Source: Pedobacter puniceum (GTDB taxonomy: Bacteria; Bacteroidota; Bacteroidia; Sphingobacteriales; Sphingobacteriaceae). Taken from it: a stretch of DNA of 64,000 nt. The notes under the pieces were generated by a model. That model saw only the letters and a list, made by a program, of their open reading frames with translations. It searched no databases and was not told the origin of the DNA. Location of the stretch: NCBI RefSeq assembly GCF_009674685.1, contig NZ_WKJI01000003.1, positions 310,001 through 374,000 on the forward strand. Direction: 5' to 3'. Positions 9,952 through 18,919 of this stretch are shown here, one piece after another (within the stretch, counting starts at the first letter, position 1; each line of letters starts with the position of its first letter). A program made the translations under genes and the position numbers.

Positions 9952-9995
9952 AGGCCTGTTAACATAACTAAATTAACACTACATAATTATTAAAG

Positions 9996-10811
9996 ATGTC
10001 TGTACATAAAGAAATCAGGAGAATAACAACTCATATTTTACAGGAAATGAAAAATAGAGGAGAGAAGATAGCGATGCTTACTTCTTATGATTTCTCTATG
10101 GCAAGAGTTGTTGATGAAGGTGGAGTAGATGTTATCCTTGTTGGAGATTCTGCTTCTATGGTGATGGCCGGACATGAAACTACCTTGCCTATTACTTTAG
10201 ATCAGATGATTTATCATGCAGCATCTGTTATAAGAGCAACGAAAAGGGCTTTAGTTGTGGTTGATTTACCTTTCGGTTCTTATCAAGGGAACTCCAAAGA
10301 AGCTTTAAACTCAGCTATCCGGATTATGAAAGAATCTGGTGCACATGCGGTGAAATTAGAAGGTGGGACAGAAATTGTTGAATCTATCCAAAGAATTATA
10401 GCTGCTGGGATACCCGTAATGGGGCATTTAGGTTTAACGCCTCAATCTATTTATAAATTTGGTACCTATACAGTAAGAGCTAAAGAAGAAGCCGAAGCTC
10501 AAAAACTTAAGGAAGATATTTTAGCCTTACAAAACGCTGGCTGTTTTTCTGTTGTTTTAGAGAAAATACCTGCCGCATTAGCTAAAGAGGTTACAGAAAG
10601 TGTGCAAATTCCTACTATTGGTATTGGTGCAGGTGGTAGTTGCGATGGACAAGTGTTAGTGATTAATGATATGATTGGTTTAACCAAAGGTTTTACCCCT
10701 AGATTTTTAAGGCAATATTTAGATTTATTTACAGAAATTAATGGAGCTGTAAAATCTTACGTATCTGATGTTAAAAGTGGAGATTTCCCTAACGATAAAG
10801 AACAGTATTAG
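9996..10811 (+). CDS. panB: 3-methyl-2-oxobutanoate hydroxymethyltransferase
   Basis: The 271-residue PanB transfers a hydroxymethyl group from methylene-tetrahydrofolate to alpha-ketoisovalerate, giving ketopantoate, the first step of pantothenate and coenzyme A synthesis. Family segments are [25 protein letters not shown] at the N-terminus (metal-binding Asp), [38 protein letters not shown] and IPTIGIGAG. The length is normal. The downstream gene starts 135 bases later after a repeat-rich spacer, so operon linkage is uncertain. panC and panD are not adjacent. Confidence 0.97.
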   Translation: MSVHKEIRRITTHILQEMKNRGEKIAMLTSYDFSMARVVDEGGVDVILVGDSASMVMAGHETTLPITLDQMIYHAASVIRATKRALVVVDLPFGSYQGNSKEALNSAIRIMKESGAHAVKLEGGTEIVESIQRIIAAGIPVMGHLGLTPQSIYKFGTYTVRAKEEAEAQKLKEDILALQNAGCFSVVLEKIPAALAKEVTESVQIPTIGIGAGGSCDGQVLVINDMIGLTKGFTPRFLRQYLDLFTEINGAVKSYVSDVKSGDFPNDKEQY

Positions 10812-10866
10812 TTAGTTGGTTAGAAAGACATACAAGTTAGACATATTAAATGGAATTACAAAGGGT

Positions 10867-10938
10867 CTCAATACGCATATCTCAGTACTCAAATCCAATA
10901 TAAAAGTTCTCAAATCTCACACCTCAATACTCATATCT
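10867..10938. repeat. Short direct repeats in a CTCA-rich spacer
   Basis: CTCAATACGCATATCT (10867-10882) and CTCAATACTCATATCT (10923-10938) differ by one base. Between them TACTCAAATCC and TTCTCAAATCTC also resemble each other. The spacer has no gene. Confidence 0.6.
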
Positions 10939-10945
10939 AAAAAAA

Positions 10946-11662
10946 ATGTCTGAATACCCAGATTTAAATTATACAGTTACAGATAAGGATGTTCTTTACG
11001 AGGATAATCATCTTATTGCTATTTATAAAAAAGCAGGCTGGATTGTTCAGGTTGATGATACCGGAGATTTATCTTTGGATGATATGGTGAAAAAATACAT
11101 CGCCGAAAAATATCAGAAACCTAATGGTGCTTTTTTAGGTGTTGTACATCGTTTAGATAGACCAGTTAGCGGGGTAATACTTTTTGCAAAGACTTCTAAA
11201 GCATTAGATCGTATCAATAAAATGTTTAAAGAGCGACAAATGCATAAAACTTATTGGGCAGTGGTAAGACAAAAGCCTCGTAAGATGGAAGGAAAGCTGA
11301 TTCATTGGCTGGTTAAAAATCCTAAAAAGAATATTACCACCGCTTATGATGAGGAAGTTAAGGGCAGCCAAAGAGCCGAGCTAAACTTTAAAGTATTAGG
11401 TTTTTTAGATGGTTATTATCTGATTGAGGTAGATCCTATAACAGGTAGGCCTCATCAAATAAGGGTTCAGTTAGCTACTTTGGGAAGCCCTATTGTTGGT
11501 GATAATAAATATGGATACCCACGTGGCAGCCGTAAAAAGAGTATCTGTTTACATGCTAGAAGGTTGCAATTTGTACATCCGGTTAAAAATGAACCGGTGG
11601 ATATCTTTGCTCCTTTACCAAAAGATGGTTTTTGGGATAAATTTGAAAGCTTTAAAAAATAG
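10946..11662 (+). CDS. RluA-family RNA pseudouridine synthase
   Basis: This 238-residue enzyme converts specific uridines in rRNA or tRNA to pseudouridine. The catalytic motif HRLDRPVSG (69-77) contains Asp71, and GRPHQIRVQLATLG near 170 and KSICLHARRLQF near 200 are the other family signatures. It is short because it lacks the N-terminal S4 RNA-binding domain found in RluC and RluD, resembling the TruC/RluA-like forms. The exact RNA target cannot be read from the sequence. It converges on the patatin gene with only 2 bases between. Confidence 0.92.
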   Translation: MSEYPDLNYTVTDKDVLYEDNHLIAIYKKAGWIVQVDDTGDLSLDDMVKKYIAEKYQKPNGAFLGVVHRLDRPVSGVILFAKTSKALDRINKMFKERQMHKTYWAVVRQKPRKMEGKLIHWLVKNPKKNITTAYDEEVKGSQRAELNFKVLGFLDGYYLIEVDPITGRPHQIRVQLATLGSPIVGDNKYGYPRGSRKKSICLHARRLQFVHPVKNEPVDIFAPLPKDGFWDKFESFKK

Positions 11663-11664
11663 TT

Positions 11665-12687
11665 TTAATGATTTGTTTCTTCTTTAAGCTTAATTAAAGT
11701 TTCAACTATTCGGTCTAACAATAAATTTCTTTCGCTAATTAGTCTATCGCCTAAAGCCATTAGCTTTTTAATATTCTTAGGTGTGGCTGCATCCATTCTT
11801 TCATCAACACTTTGTAAATCTTTAGGCTCTAGCCTGATGTATTGATTAGAGATTCCTAAAAAGGAAAAAATCTGCATCATATAAAAATGGCTGGTTTCAC
11901 TCGCTCCGCTCATCATCATATCTAATAAGGCTGGTACAACAAATAAAGCTTTTGTCTGACTTAGTTCATCGCTATCATATGATTTTTTAGAAACTCCAGT
12001 TCCTAAAGATAAAATATGTATGTTTCTAGGGATTTCTTTTTCAGGTGTTTTTTGTATTTCTACAAAGGCACTTAAAGTAGGGTTGGTAGCAAAAACACCT
12101 CCGTCTAATAAGGGGTATCTAACGCCTGCTAAAGAATAAATCTCGGCTACACTAAAGAAAGTTGGTGCTGCTGACGTGGCTCTACAAACATCCCTTAAAT
12201 AAAAGTCTCTACTATTGCCTCTTTCTATGGCAGTTTTTTGTCTAAAAAAATGAGCCTTCCTTAATTCTATATTATAGGCAGTAATAATACAAGGCTTTAT
12301 CAACTGACTAAGTTTGACATCGCCAAAATAATCTTGCAGAATTTTTTCCCAAGCTGCATTATTGTATTTTTCTGTTACCCAGCCAATTTGTGCTAATATT
12401 TTTTTAAAGCCTTTGTTTTGGAAAATCTCTGCGCCATGTTTAATATAAAGGTCTAAAGCTTCTTTAGCGCTAAATTTGGGTTTTTTAGGGTCTGCATCAG
12501 AAGGGCAAAGTAATAAGCCGGTTAATATTCCACCGGTACTTGTGCCCGCAAAAAAGTCGAAATACTCTACTATTGATGCATCGGGGTTATGGGTTTTTCT
12601 TTTTAGTCTTTCTTCTAAGCTAACTAAAATCATTCCCGGTATAATGCCTTTAATGCCTCCACCATCAATAGATAAAATTACTTTCAT
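11665..12687 (-). CDS. Patatin-like phospholipase
   Basis: This 340-residue protein has the patatin fold, a Ser-Asp dyad acyl hydrolase. The oxyanion-hole motif is DGGGIKG (8-14), the nucleophile elbow is GTSTGG (48-53) with Ser50, and the dyad Asp is in LLDGGVFATNP near residue 195. No signal peptide is visible, so it is probably cytoplasmic. It resembles the group that includes CBASS effectors (CapV), but no nucleotide cyclase, ubiquitin-like or helper gene is next to it, so a role in lipid turnover is as likely. It stands alone. Confidence 0.88.
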   Translation of the reverse strand: MKVILSIDGGGIKGIIPGMILVSLEERLKRKTHNPDASIVEYFDFFAGTSTGGILTGLLLCPSDADPKKPKFSAKEALDLYIKHGAEIFQNKGFKKILAQIGWVTEKYNNAAWEKILQDYFGDVKLSQLIKPCIITAYNIELRKAHFFRQKTAIERGNSRDFYLRDVCRATSAAPTFFSVAEIYSLAGVRYPLLDGGVFATNPTLSAFVEIQKTPEKEIPRNIHILSLGTGVSKKSYDSDELSQTKALFVVPALLDMMMSGASETSHFYMMQIFSFLGISNQYIRLEPKDLQSVDERMDAATPKNIKKLMALGDRLISERNLLLDRIVETLIKLKEETNH

Positions 12688-12748
12688 AGAAATTACAATT
12701 TAAGCTTTTACGCTAAATGTAATAAACAAGAATTAATAATCAATTGTG

Positions 12749-13246
12749 TTATTTAGGATTTTTAAATAATTGGGTTGTCATTAAACCATACTTAGAGGCT
12801 ACTATTCCGATACCCATTCTGCCTAATTTGGGATTTAAAATATTGGCTTTGTGTTTAGGCGAGTTCATTAAGCCTTCGTGGATTTCTTTAATGGTTGATG
12901 CATAAGCGATATTTTCTGCGGCAGCTCTAAATACTATACCCGCTTTTTTCATTCTGTCAAATGGATTTTCTTTATCAGGATTTATATGTGAGAAAAAATC
13001 TCTTTTAGCCATATCTCTGCTATGTGCTCTGGCAACTAACTGAACTTGTTGATCATAAACTAAAGGAGCTAATCCGGCTTTTTTTCTCTCTTGATTAACT
13101 AGTTGATGCAGTTCTCGCTCTAAGTTTTCTATGTCTATAGGCTTAGTAATACTTGTGTTTGGCTTATTTGGAAGCGTATTTTTTGAAAAGCTACAAGATA
13201 AAATAAGAGGAATAATAAGTGCTATTTTATGAATATGGGTCAACAT
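12749..13246 (-). CDS. CAP/SCP-domain (YkwD-like) lipoprotein
   Basis: This 165-residue protein has a hydrophobic N-terminus ending in LILSC with Cys18, which fits a lipoprotein signal (not an ideal lipobox at -2). The rest is a bacterial CAP domain: LVNQERKKAGLAPLVYD, ARAHSRDMAKRDFFSH, ENIAYAS and LMNSPKHKANILNPKLGRMGIGI. The two conserved His residues and the Glu in ENIAY are present. Function in bacteria is uncertain, and a cell-envelope role is inferred. It is divergent from mraZ and shares a 354-bp control region containing AAGTGGGAGA boxes on its coding strand. Confidence 0.82.
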   Translation of the reverse strand: MLTHIHKIALIIPLILSCSFSKNTLPNKPNTSITKPIDIENLERELHQLVNQERKKAGLAPLVYDQQVQLVARAHSRDMAKRDFFSHINPDKENPFDRMKKAGIVFRAAAENIAYASTIKEIHEGLMNSPKHKANILNPKLGRMGIGIVASKYGLMTTQLFKNPK

Positions 13247-13330
13247 ACAGATGGTTTTTTGGCATAACGTTAATTATAAGAGTTTATTTCATAGAGAAAT
13301 AGGTAGATTTTGGCTCTTCACCTGGTAGAT

Positions 13331-13381
13331 TCTCCCACTTTGTCCTACTTTTCTAATAAAAAATAGAAAAATCTCCCACTT
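13331..13381 (-). promoter_or_regulatory. Candidate MraZ-type boxes on the minus strand
   Basis: TCTCCCACTT occurs identically at 13331-13340 and 13372-13381, and the related GTCCTACTT follows the first copy at 13342-13350. On the minus strand they read AAGTGGGAGA and AAGTAGGAC. The core resembles the TGGG/GTGG cores of known MraZ boxes, so they may extend the mraZ operator or control the divergent CAP gene. Confidence 0.4.
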
Positions 13382-13531
13382 AGCAATTTTTTATGTATTT
13401 AAGTATTTGATAATCAATGTTTTTGTAGTGGTGATGAACTTGTACTTTATAGATGTTTTGAAAGATGAGTAAGGTTTAAAATGCCTAAAAACTTTCTTTC
13501 TAAGCATTTTTTAAGGTGTTGAAAACTTTTT

Positions 13532-13555
13532 GTGGTAAAAAGTGGTAAGAAGTGG
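13532..13555 (+). promoter_or_regulatory. MraZ box array (operator of the dcw cluster)
   Basis: Three GTGG cores at 13532, 13542 and 13552 are spaced exactly 10 bp apart, in the repeats GTGGTAAAAA, GTGGTAAGAA and GTGGAAC. In other bacteria MraZ binds direct repeats with TGGG or AAAGTGG cores at about 10-bp spacing upstream of its own gene and so regulates the dcw operon. The position and period here fit autoregulation, which is inferred by analogy. Confidence 0.65.
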
Positions 13556-13600
13556 AACTTATGTTTATTTTTACATTAAGAAAAACTATATACACTTAGT

Positions 13601-14062
13601 ATGTCTCATCTGATTGGAGAATTTGATTGTAAGCTTGATGCCAAAGGACGCCTTATGGTGCCTTCTGGTTTGAAGAAGCAATTGCCTGCGGCAGATGCGG
13701 AGGGTTTAGTGATAAATCGTGGTTTTGAAAAACATTTGGTTATTTATTCTAAGGCCGAGTGGGATAAGGTAACTGCTGAATTAGCGCAGTTAAATCAGTA
13801 CGAAGAAAAGAACAGAAAATTTATTCGCTATTTCACAAGAGGGGCTACAGAGCTTTCTTTGGATGCTTCTGGAAGAGTTTTGTTGCCAAAATCTTTGTTA
13901 GAGTATGCTGGTATAGGTGCTGAGGTGGTTTTGTCTTGTCAGTTTAATAAAATAGAAGTTTGGGCTAAAGATGCTTACGATGCTCAGTTGGATGATGAGC
14001 CAGAGAATTTCTCAAGCCTTGCTGAAGAGGTAATGGGTAAAGGAAGGAGGATAGATGGATAA
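13601..14062 (+). CDS. mraZ: Transcriptional regulator MraZ
   Basis: The 153-residue protein carries the usual two MraZ/AbrB-like repeats, with LDAKGRLMVPSGLKK near residues 12-26 and LDASGRVLLPKSLLEYAG near 85-102. It forms a ring-shaped oligomer that binds repeats upstream of its own gene. It is the first gene of the dcw cluster and overlaps rsmH by 8 bases. The GTGG repeats 46-69 bases upstream are its likely operator. Confidence 0.96.
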   Translation: MSHLIGEFDCKLDAKGRLMVPSGLKKQLPAADAEGLVINRGFEKHLVIYSKAEWDKVTAELAQLNQYEEKNRKFIRYFTRGATELSLDASGRVLLPKSLLEYAGIGAEVVLSCQFNKIEVWAKDAYDAQLDDEPENFSSLAEEVMGKGRRIDG

Positions 14063-14960
14063 CGTTTATCATGTTCCAGTAATGTTGAGAGAGTGTATTG
14101 AAGGGTTAGCTATACAGCCTGAAGGTGTTTATGTTGATGTGACGTTTGGTGGTGGTGGTCATTCAAGAGAAATTATGAAGCACTTAGGTGATGATGGGGT
14201 TTTGGTAGCTTTTGATCAAGATGAGGATGCGAAGCAGAATATCATTGATGATGAGAAATTTGTTTTTGTTGACCAAAACTTCAGGTTTCTTAAAAATAAT
14301 TTAAGAGCTCATGATTTAATCCCAGTTGATGGAATATTGGCTGATTTGGGTGTTTCTTCTCATCAATTTGATGTTCCAGAGCGTGGTTTCTCTATTCGTT
14401 TTGATGGTGATTTAGATATGCGTATGGATCAATCATCCGGTTTAACCGCAAAAGAAGTTGTAAATACTTATGAAGAAGAAGATTTGCATAAAATCTTTGG
14501 GATTTATGGTGAGATACAAAACGCAAAATCTTTAGCTAGAACTATTGTCACGGCAAGGTTAAACGCTCCTATAGAAACAATTTCTCAGTTAAAAGCGGTC
14601 ATTCATAAATTAATTCCAAGAGGGAAAGAGAATAAATATCTAGCTCAGGTTTTTCAAGCGCTAAGAATAGAAGTTAACCAAGAAATGGAGGCTCTTAAAG
14701 ATTTTCTAGAGCAAACAGCAGAAGTTTTAAAGCCAGGTGGAAGGTTAGTAGTGATGTCTTACCATTCTTTAGAAGATAGGTTGGTTAAAAATTTCATGGC
14801 TAAAGGAAAGTTTAGCGGAGAGGTTGATAAAGATTTTTTTGGGAATGAGATAAAGCCCTTTAAGGTTTTAACGAAAAAGTCGGTTACGGCTAGTGAAGAG
14901 GAAATTAAAATAAATAACAGAGCAAGAAGTGCAAGATTAAGAATTGCTTTAAAACAATGA
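14055..14960 (+). CDS. rsmH: 16S rRNA (cytosine1402-N4)-methyltransferase
   Basis: RsmH (MraW), 301 residues, methylates N4 of C1402 in 16S rRNA using S-adenosylmethionine. Seen motifs are YVDVTFGGGGHSREIM near residue 25-40 (SAM site), VAFDQDEDA near 50, DGILADLGVSSHQFD near 94, ERGFSIRFDGDLDMRMD near 111 and the C-terminal VVMSYHSLEDRLVKNF and NNRARSARLR. The length is normal. It overlaps mraZ by 8 bases and ftsL by 4 bases, which suggests translational coupling. Confidence 0.97.
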   Translation: MDNVYHVPVMLRECIEGLAIQPEGVYVDVTFGGGGHSREIMKHLGDDGVLVAFDQDEDAKQNIIDDEKFVFVDQNFRFLKNNLRAHDLIPVDGILADLGVSSHQFDVPERGFSIRFDGDLDMRMDQSSGLTAKEVVNTYEEEDLHKIFGIYGEIQNAKSLARTIVTARLNAPIETISQLKAVIHKLIPRGKENKYLAQVFQALRIEVNQEMEALKDFLEQTAEVLKPGGRLVVMSYHSLEDRLVKNFMAKGKFSGEVDKDFFGNEIKPFKVLTKKSVTASEEEIKINNRARSARLRIALKQ

Positions 14961-15370
14961 TAAATAAAATTAGAGAGCCTAAAGTAGAGCCTGTAGAGGA
15001 AGATATCCTTCCGAAGCAGAAAGAGGAACCTAAAGAGGTTGCTCCAGGCTTTTTGGTTTCTCTTTTTACAAAAGGTGTTGTCTCTAAAGAAGGTGCTACA
15101 GAAGCGCTTCCGTTTATAGTGTTTTTGGCTTTTCTGGGGATGATTTACATAGGGAACAGGCACACTGCAGAGAATAATATTAGAAAAATAGATAAGGTTG
15201 GCAAAGAAGTAAAAGAGTTGAGTTGGGATTTTAAGACACTTAAAGCTGACCTCATGTTTAAAAGTAAACAAACAGAAGTGGCAAGCAGGGTAGACTCTGT
15301 TTTGGGTCTTAAAGTTTCTGTAGAGCCACCAATAAAAATAAAAATTAGTCCTGATGAATATAAGAACTAA
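14957..15370 (+). CDS. ftsL: FtsL-like cell division protein
   Basis: This 137-residue protein has the FtsL layout: a charged N-terminal cytoplasmic part (1-50), one membrane segment at about 51-66, then a periplasmic helical segment (about 70-110) that could form a coiled coil. Sequence similarity in this family is weak, so the call rests on topology and on position between rsmH and ftsI. The Bacteroidota form has a longer N-terminal tail than the E. coli protein. It would join FtsQ and FtsB to activate FtsW/FtsI. Start overlaps rsmH (ATGA) and end overlaps ftsI by 17 bases. Confidence 0.82.
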   Translation: MINKIREPKVEPVEEDILPKQKEEPKEVAPGFLVSLFTKGVVSKEGATEALPFIVFLAFLGMIYIGNRHTAENNIRKIDKVGKEVKELSWDFKTLKADLMFKSKQTEVASRVDSVLGLKVSVEPPIKIKISPDEYKN

Positions 15371-17459
15371 CATTCTTCTGCGTGTTTACGCGGCTTTCGG
15401 GGTTATCGTTTTATTTGCATTTGCTGTAATCGCTAAAATGGTTCATGTGCAAGTTGTAGAAGGCGATAAGTATAGGGCTATGGCTGATAGTTTAAGTACT
15501 AAATATGTAGAGGTTGAGGCGGCTAGAGGGAATATTTATTCGGCAGATGGTAGCTTACTAGCTACATCAGTTCCAGAATATGAAATAAGGATGGATTTAT
15601 TGGCGGGTGGTATTGAGGATGATAAAGTTTTTTATGAAAAAGTAGATTCTTTGGCTTATCGCCTTGCGGCACATTTTAAAGATAAGCCAGGTTTTAAATA
15701 TGCTCGTCTTTTGCGTGATGCTAGAGAGGAGCGTCAGCGTTATTTCTTGATTAAAAGAAATGTGAGCTATCAGGATTTAAAGGCCTTAAAAAAGTTTCCA
15801 ATATTCAACTTGGGTAGGTATAAAGGTGGGATGATAGCGGTTCAGCAAAACAAAAGAATTTTCCCTTTCAGAGATTTAGCTGCCAGAACCATAGGCTACT
15901 ATAATGCAAATGCTGGTGCGGCAGTAGGTTTGGAGGGTGCTTATGGCGATTATATTAATGGAGAAACTGGGAAAAGACTAGTCCAAAGAATTGCAGGAGG
16001 CGTTTGGATGCCAATTAATGAGGATGCTGAAATTGCTCCTAAAGATGGCGCTGATATTATCTCTACTATTGATATCAATATGCAAGATCTTGCACAAAGT
16101 GCTCTAAAAAAACAGTTGATAAAAAGCGAAGCAGATTTTGGTTGTGTGGTGGTGATGGAGGTAGAAACTGGCAAAATTAAAGCTATAGCAAATTATACCA
16201 GAGATGGTGAGGAGCTTGAGTATAAAGAGAAGTTTAATTATGCTATTGCGCAGAGTGCAGAGCCTGGTTCAACTTTCAAATTAGCCTCTTACATGATTGC
16301 TATGGAAGATGGTAAGTTTGACTTAAACGACCGTGTTGATACAGAGGGGGGCAAATACAAAGTCTACCGTCATACCATTAAAGATTCTCACGAAGGTGGT
16401 TATGGGGTAATAACCATGAAACAAGCTTTTGAAGTTTCATCTAACGTAGCTATTGTAAAGCAAATTTATAACCATTATAAAGATGAGCCTGAAGAGTTTA
16501 CCAGCAAGCTTCATGATTTAAAACTTGGAGAGAAAATGGGTTTGCAAATTCCCGGAGAAGGCAAGCCATTAATTAAGACACCAGAAAGCAAATCATGGAG
16601 TGGCTTAACCTTACCGCAGATGGCTTATGGTTACGAGCTTAAAATGACTCCAGTAGAAATATTAGCACTTTATAATGCAGTAGCTAATAACGGTAAAATG
16701 ATAAGCCCAATGTTTGTGCAAGAAATTAGAAGATTAGGTTCTACTGTTGAGCAATTTAAACCTAGGGTTATCAATAATAAAATATGTTCTGATGCCACTT
16801 TAGAGAAACTTAAACTCATGTTAGAAGGTGTTGTGATTGATGGTACTGGAAAAGCTTTAAACAATCCACTGTATAAAATAGCCGGTAAAACAGGTACGGC
16901 ACAAGTGGCAGATGGTTCTAAAGGTTATAAGGGTAAAAGACAATATCAAGCATCTTTTTGTGGGTATTTCCCGGCAGAGAAGCCTAAGTACTCGATGATT
17001 GTTGTTGTTCAAAACCCAACCAAAGGTTCTTACTATGCTGCAGATGTTGCAGGACCAGTTTTTAGAGAAGTTGCTGATATGGTTTATGCTGGCGATATCC
17101 AGATGTACTCTGATATTAAAGCACCTAAATTGGTTGGTAATACCAGATTACCAAAAGTAAAAGAAGGGCATAAAAAATCTGCGCAGAAGGTGTACAGCGC
17201 TTTTGGTATTAAACCTTATTTCGCTTCGGCTTTAGAAAATGATATTGATACTAATAATGGTATTACTTATAAAGAAGTGAAAATGAATCGTGGCGTTGTG
17301 CCAGATGTGGTGGGTATGGGTTTAAGAGATGCATTATTTGTTTTAGGAAATTCTGGCTTAAAGCCAATAGTTAAAGGAAGTGGAGAAGTAGTTACACAGT
17401 CTTTAGCAGTAGGAACACCTATCATGAAAGGGACTAAAATTTTAATCGAGTTGCGATAA
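15354..17459 (+). CDS. ftsI: Division-specific penicillin-binding transpeptidase with PASTA domain
   Basis: This class B PBP (701 residues) cross-links septal peptidoglycan. An N-terminal membrane anchor (about 7-28) is followed by the dimerisation domain and the transpeptidase domain with S306-T-F-K, S362-S-N and K512-T-G-T. Residues from about 646 form a C-terminal PASTA domain (VVPDVVGMGLRDALFVLGNSG region), usual in Bacteroidota and Firmicutes division PBPs but absent in E. coli FtsI. It works with FtsW. It overlaps ftsL by 17 bases and shares one base with murE (TAATG). Confidence 0.96.
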   Translation: MNIRTNILLRVYAAFGVIVLFAFAVIAKMVHVQVVEGDKYRAMADSLSTKYVEVEAARGNIYSADGSLLATSVPEYEIRMDLLAGGIEDDKVFYEKVDSLAYRLAAHFKDKPGFKYARLLRDAREERQRYFLIKRNVSYQDLKALKKFPIFNLGRYKGGMIAVQQNKRIFPFRDLAARTIGYYNANAGAAVGLEGAYGDYINGETGKRLVQRIAGGVWMPINEDAEIAPKDGADIISTIDINMQDLAQSALKKQLIKSEADFGCVVVMEVETGKIKAIANYTRDGEELEYKEKFNYAIAQSAEPGSTFKLASYMIAMEDGKFDLNDRVDTEGGKYKVYRHTIKDSHEGGYGVITMKQAFEVSSNVAIVKQIYNHYKDEPEEFTSKLHDLKLGEKMGLQIPGEGKPLIKTPESKSWSGLTLPQMAYGYELKMTPVEILALYNAVANNGKMISPMFVQEIRRLGSTVEQFKPRVINNKICSDATLEKLKLMLEGVVIDGTGKALNNPLYKIAGKTGTAQVADGSKGYKGKRQYQASFCGYFPAEKPKYSMIVVVQNPTKGSYYAADVAGPVFREVADMVYAGDIQMYSDIKAPKLVGNTRLPKVKEGHKKSAQKVYSAFGIKPYFASALENDIDTNNGITYKEVKMNRGVVPDVVGMGLRDALFVLGNSGLKPIVKGSGEVVTQSLAVGTPIMKGTKILIELR

Positions 17460-18919
17460 TGGCGGTTTTAAAAGACATATTGTATGGTGTTGCTTTAGAG
17501 CAAGTAATTGGCTCAACCGAGGTTGAAATAGCCCAAATTGCTTTCGACTCTAGAAAAGTAGCGTCTCAAACACTTTTTGTTGCCATTAAAGGAACTCAAA
17601 CAGATGGACATGAATATATCAGCTTAGCTGTAGAAAAGGGTGCTTCTGCTGTCGTTTTAGAAAACTTACCAGAACATTTGGTAGAAGGTATCACCTATTT
17701 AGTTGTGGCAAATTCTGCTAAGGCTTTAGGTACTATGGCAGCTAATTTTTACGATCATCCATCATCAAAGCTAAAATTAGTTGGAGTAACAGGTACTAAT
17801 GGTAAAACAACAGTTTGTACTTTGCTTTATCAACTATTTAGAGATTTAGGTTATAAAGTAGGGTTAATATCTACGGTAGAGAATAAGATAAATGATGTTA
17901 TAATTCCATCAACCCATACTACGCCAGACCAAGTTGCACTACAATCTTTAATTCATAAAATGATTGATGCAGGTTGCGATTACTGCTTCATGGAAGTTAG
18001 CTCGCATGCCGTAGCACAGCATCGTATAGAAGGGTTAAACTTTGCTGGAGCTGTTTTTACAAATATCACTCATGACCATTTAGATTTTCATTTAACCTTT
18101 GATAACTACTTAAAGGCTAAAAAAGGTTTTTTTGATGGCTTAAATAAATCAGCATTTGCGCTTACCAATATTGATGATAAAAATGGTGAGGTAATGCTAC
18201 AAAACACCAAAGCTTACAAAAAGAGCTATGCCTTAAAAACTTTAGCTGATTTTAAAGCTAAAGTGATAGAAAATCAATTCTCTGGTTTACATCTGGATAT
18301 TGATGGCCAAGAGATTTACATGAAAATGGTAGGCTCTTTTAATGCTTATAATTTATTAGCTGTTTACGCAACAGCTATGTTGTTAGAGCAAGATAAAATA
18401 AAAGTCTTAACCATTTTAAGCAGACTAAGTGGGGCAGAGGGTAGGTTTGATTACATCGTGGCACCAAATAAAGTAGTAGGTATTGTTGATTATGCACATA
18501 CGCCTGATGCTTTAAGAAATGTGCTATCCACCATAGATAATATCAGAAATGGAAATGAATCTATCATTACCATTATAGGTTGTGGCGGAGATAGAGATAA
18601 AACCAAACGCCCTGTAATGGCGCAAACAGCTTGTGATTGGAGTAATAAAGTTATTCTTACTTCAGATAATCCTCGCTCAGAAAATCCTGAAGATATTATC
18701 AAAGATATGCAAGCTGGTGTAACTCCTGTAAATCAGCGTAAAGTGCTTACCATTATTGATAGAAGAGAGGCAATAAAAACAGCTTGTCATTTAGCTCAGC
18801 CTGGTGATATTATTTTATTAGCAGGCAAAGGCCATGAGAAATATCAAGAGATAAAGGGCGTAAGGACAGATTTTGATGATAAAAAAATATTGTTGGACCA
18901 ATTTAACCTACTTGCTTAA
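17459..18919 (+). CDS. murE: UDP-MurNAc-L-Ala-D-Glu:meso-diaminopimelate ligase
   Basis: MurE (486 residues) adds the third amino acid to the peptidoglycan precursor in the cytoplasm. The ATP loop is [14 protein letters not shown] near 109-122, with the substrate region STHTTPD near 150 and the carbamylated-Lys region near 223 (KAKKGFF). The motif DNPR near 402-405 marks specificity for meso-diaminopimelate rather than lysine. It overlaps its neighbours by one base at each side. Confidence 0.97.
   Translation: MAVLKDILYGVALEQVIGSTEVEIAQIAFDSRKVASQTLFVAIKGTQTDGHEYISLAVEKGASAVVLENLPEHLVEGITYLVVANSAKALGTMAANFYDHPSSKLKLVGVTGTNGKTTVCTLLYQLFRDLGYKVGLISTVENKINDVIIPSTHTTPDQVALQSLIHKMIDAGCDYCFMEVSSHAVAQHRIEGLNFAGAVFTNITHDHLDFHLTFDNYLKAKKGFFDGLNKSAFALTNIDDKNGEVMLQNTKAYKKSYALKTLADFKAKVIENQFSGLHLDIDGQEIYMKMVGSFNAYNLLAVYATAMLLEQDKIKVLTILSRLSGAEGRFDYIVAPNKVVGIVDYAHTPDALRNVLSTIDNIRNGNESIITIIGCGGDRDKTKRPVMAQTACDWSNKVILTSDNPRSENPEDIIKDMQAGVTPVNQRKVLTIIDRREAIKTACHLAQPGDIILLAGKGHEKYQEIKGVRTDFDDKKILLDQFNLLA

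Larger units (their letters stand above)
13247..13600. other. Divergent control region of the CAP protein gene and mraZ
   Basis: No gene is seen in these 354 bp. The region contains a 10-bp-periodic GTGG box array just upstream of mraZ and copies of TCTCCCACTT further upstream (both listed separately). The rest is AT-rich. A sequence TATTTTTA (13566-13573) is a possible -7 box for mraZ, with weak support. Confidence 0.55.

Noticed and set aside
11665-12687. CBASS defence operon
   Set aside because: Only the patatin is present; no cyclase, sensor or accessory gene is near it.
14759-15373. 204-codon open frame on the minus strand
   Set aside because: It lies opposite rsmH and ftsL, has a composition (many Phe, Leu, Lys) typical of an antisense shadow, and has no recognisable domain.
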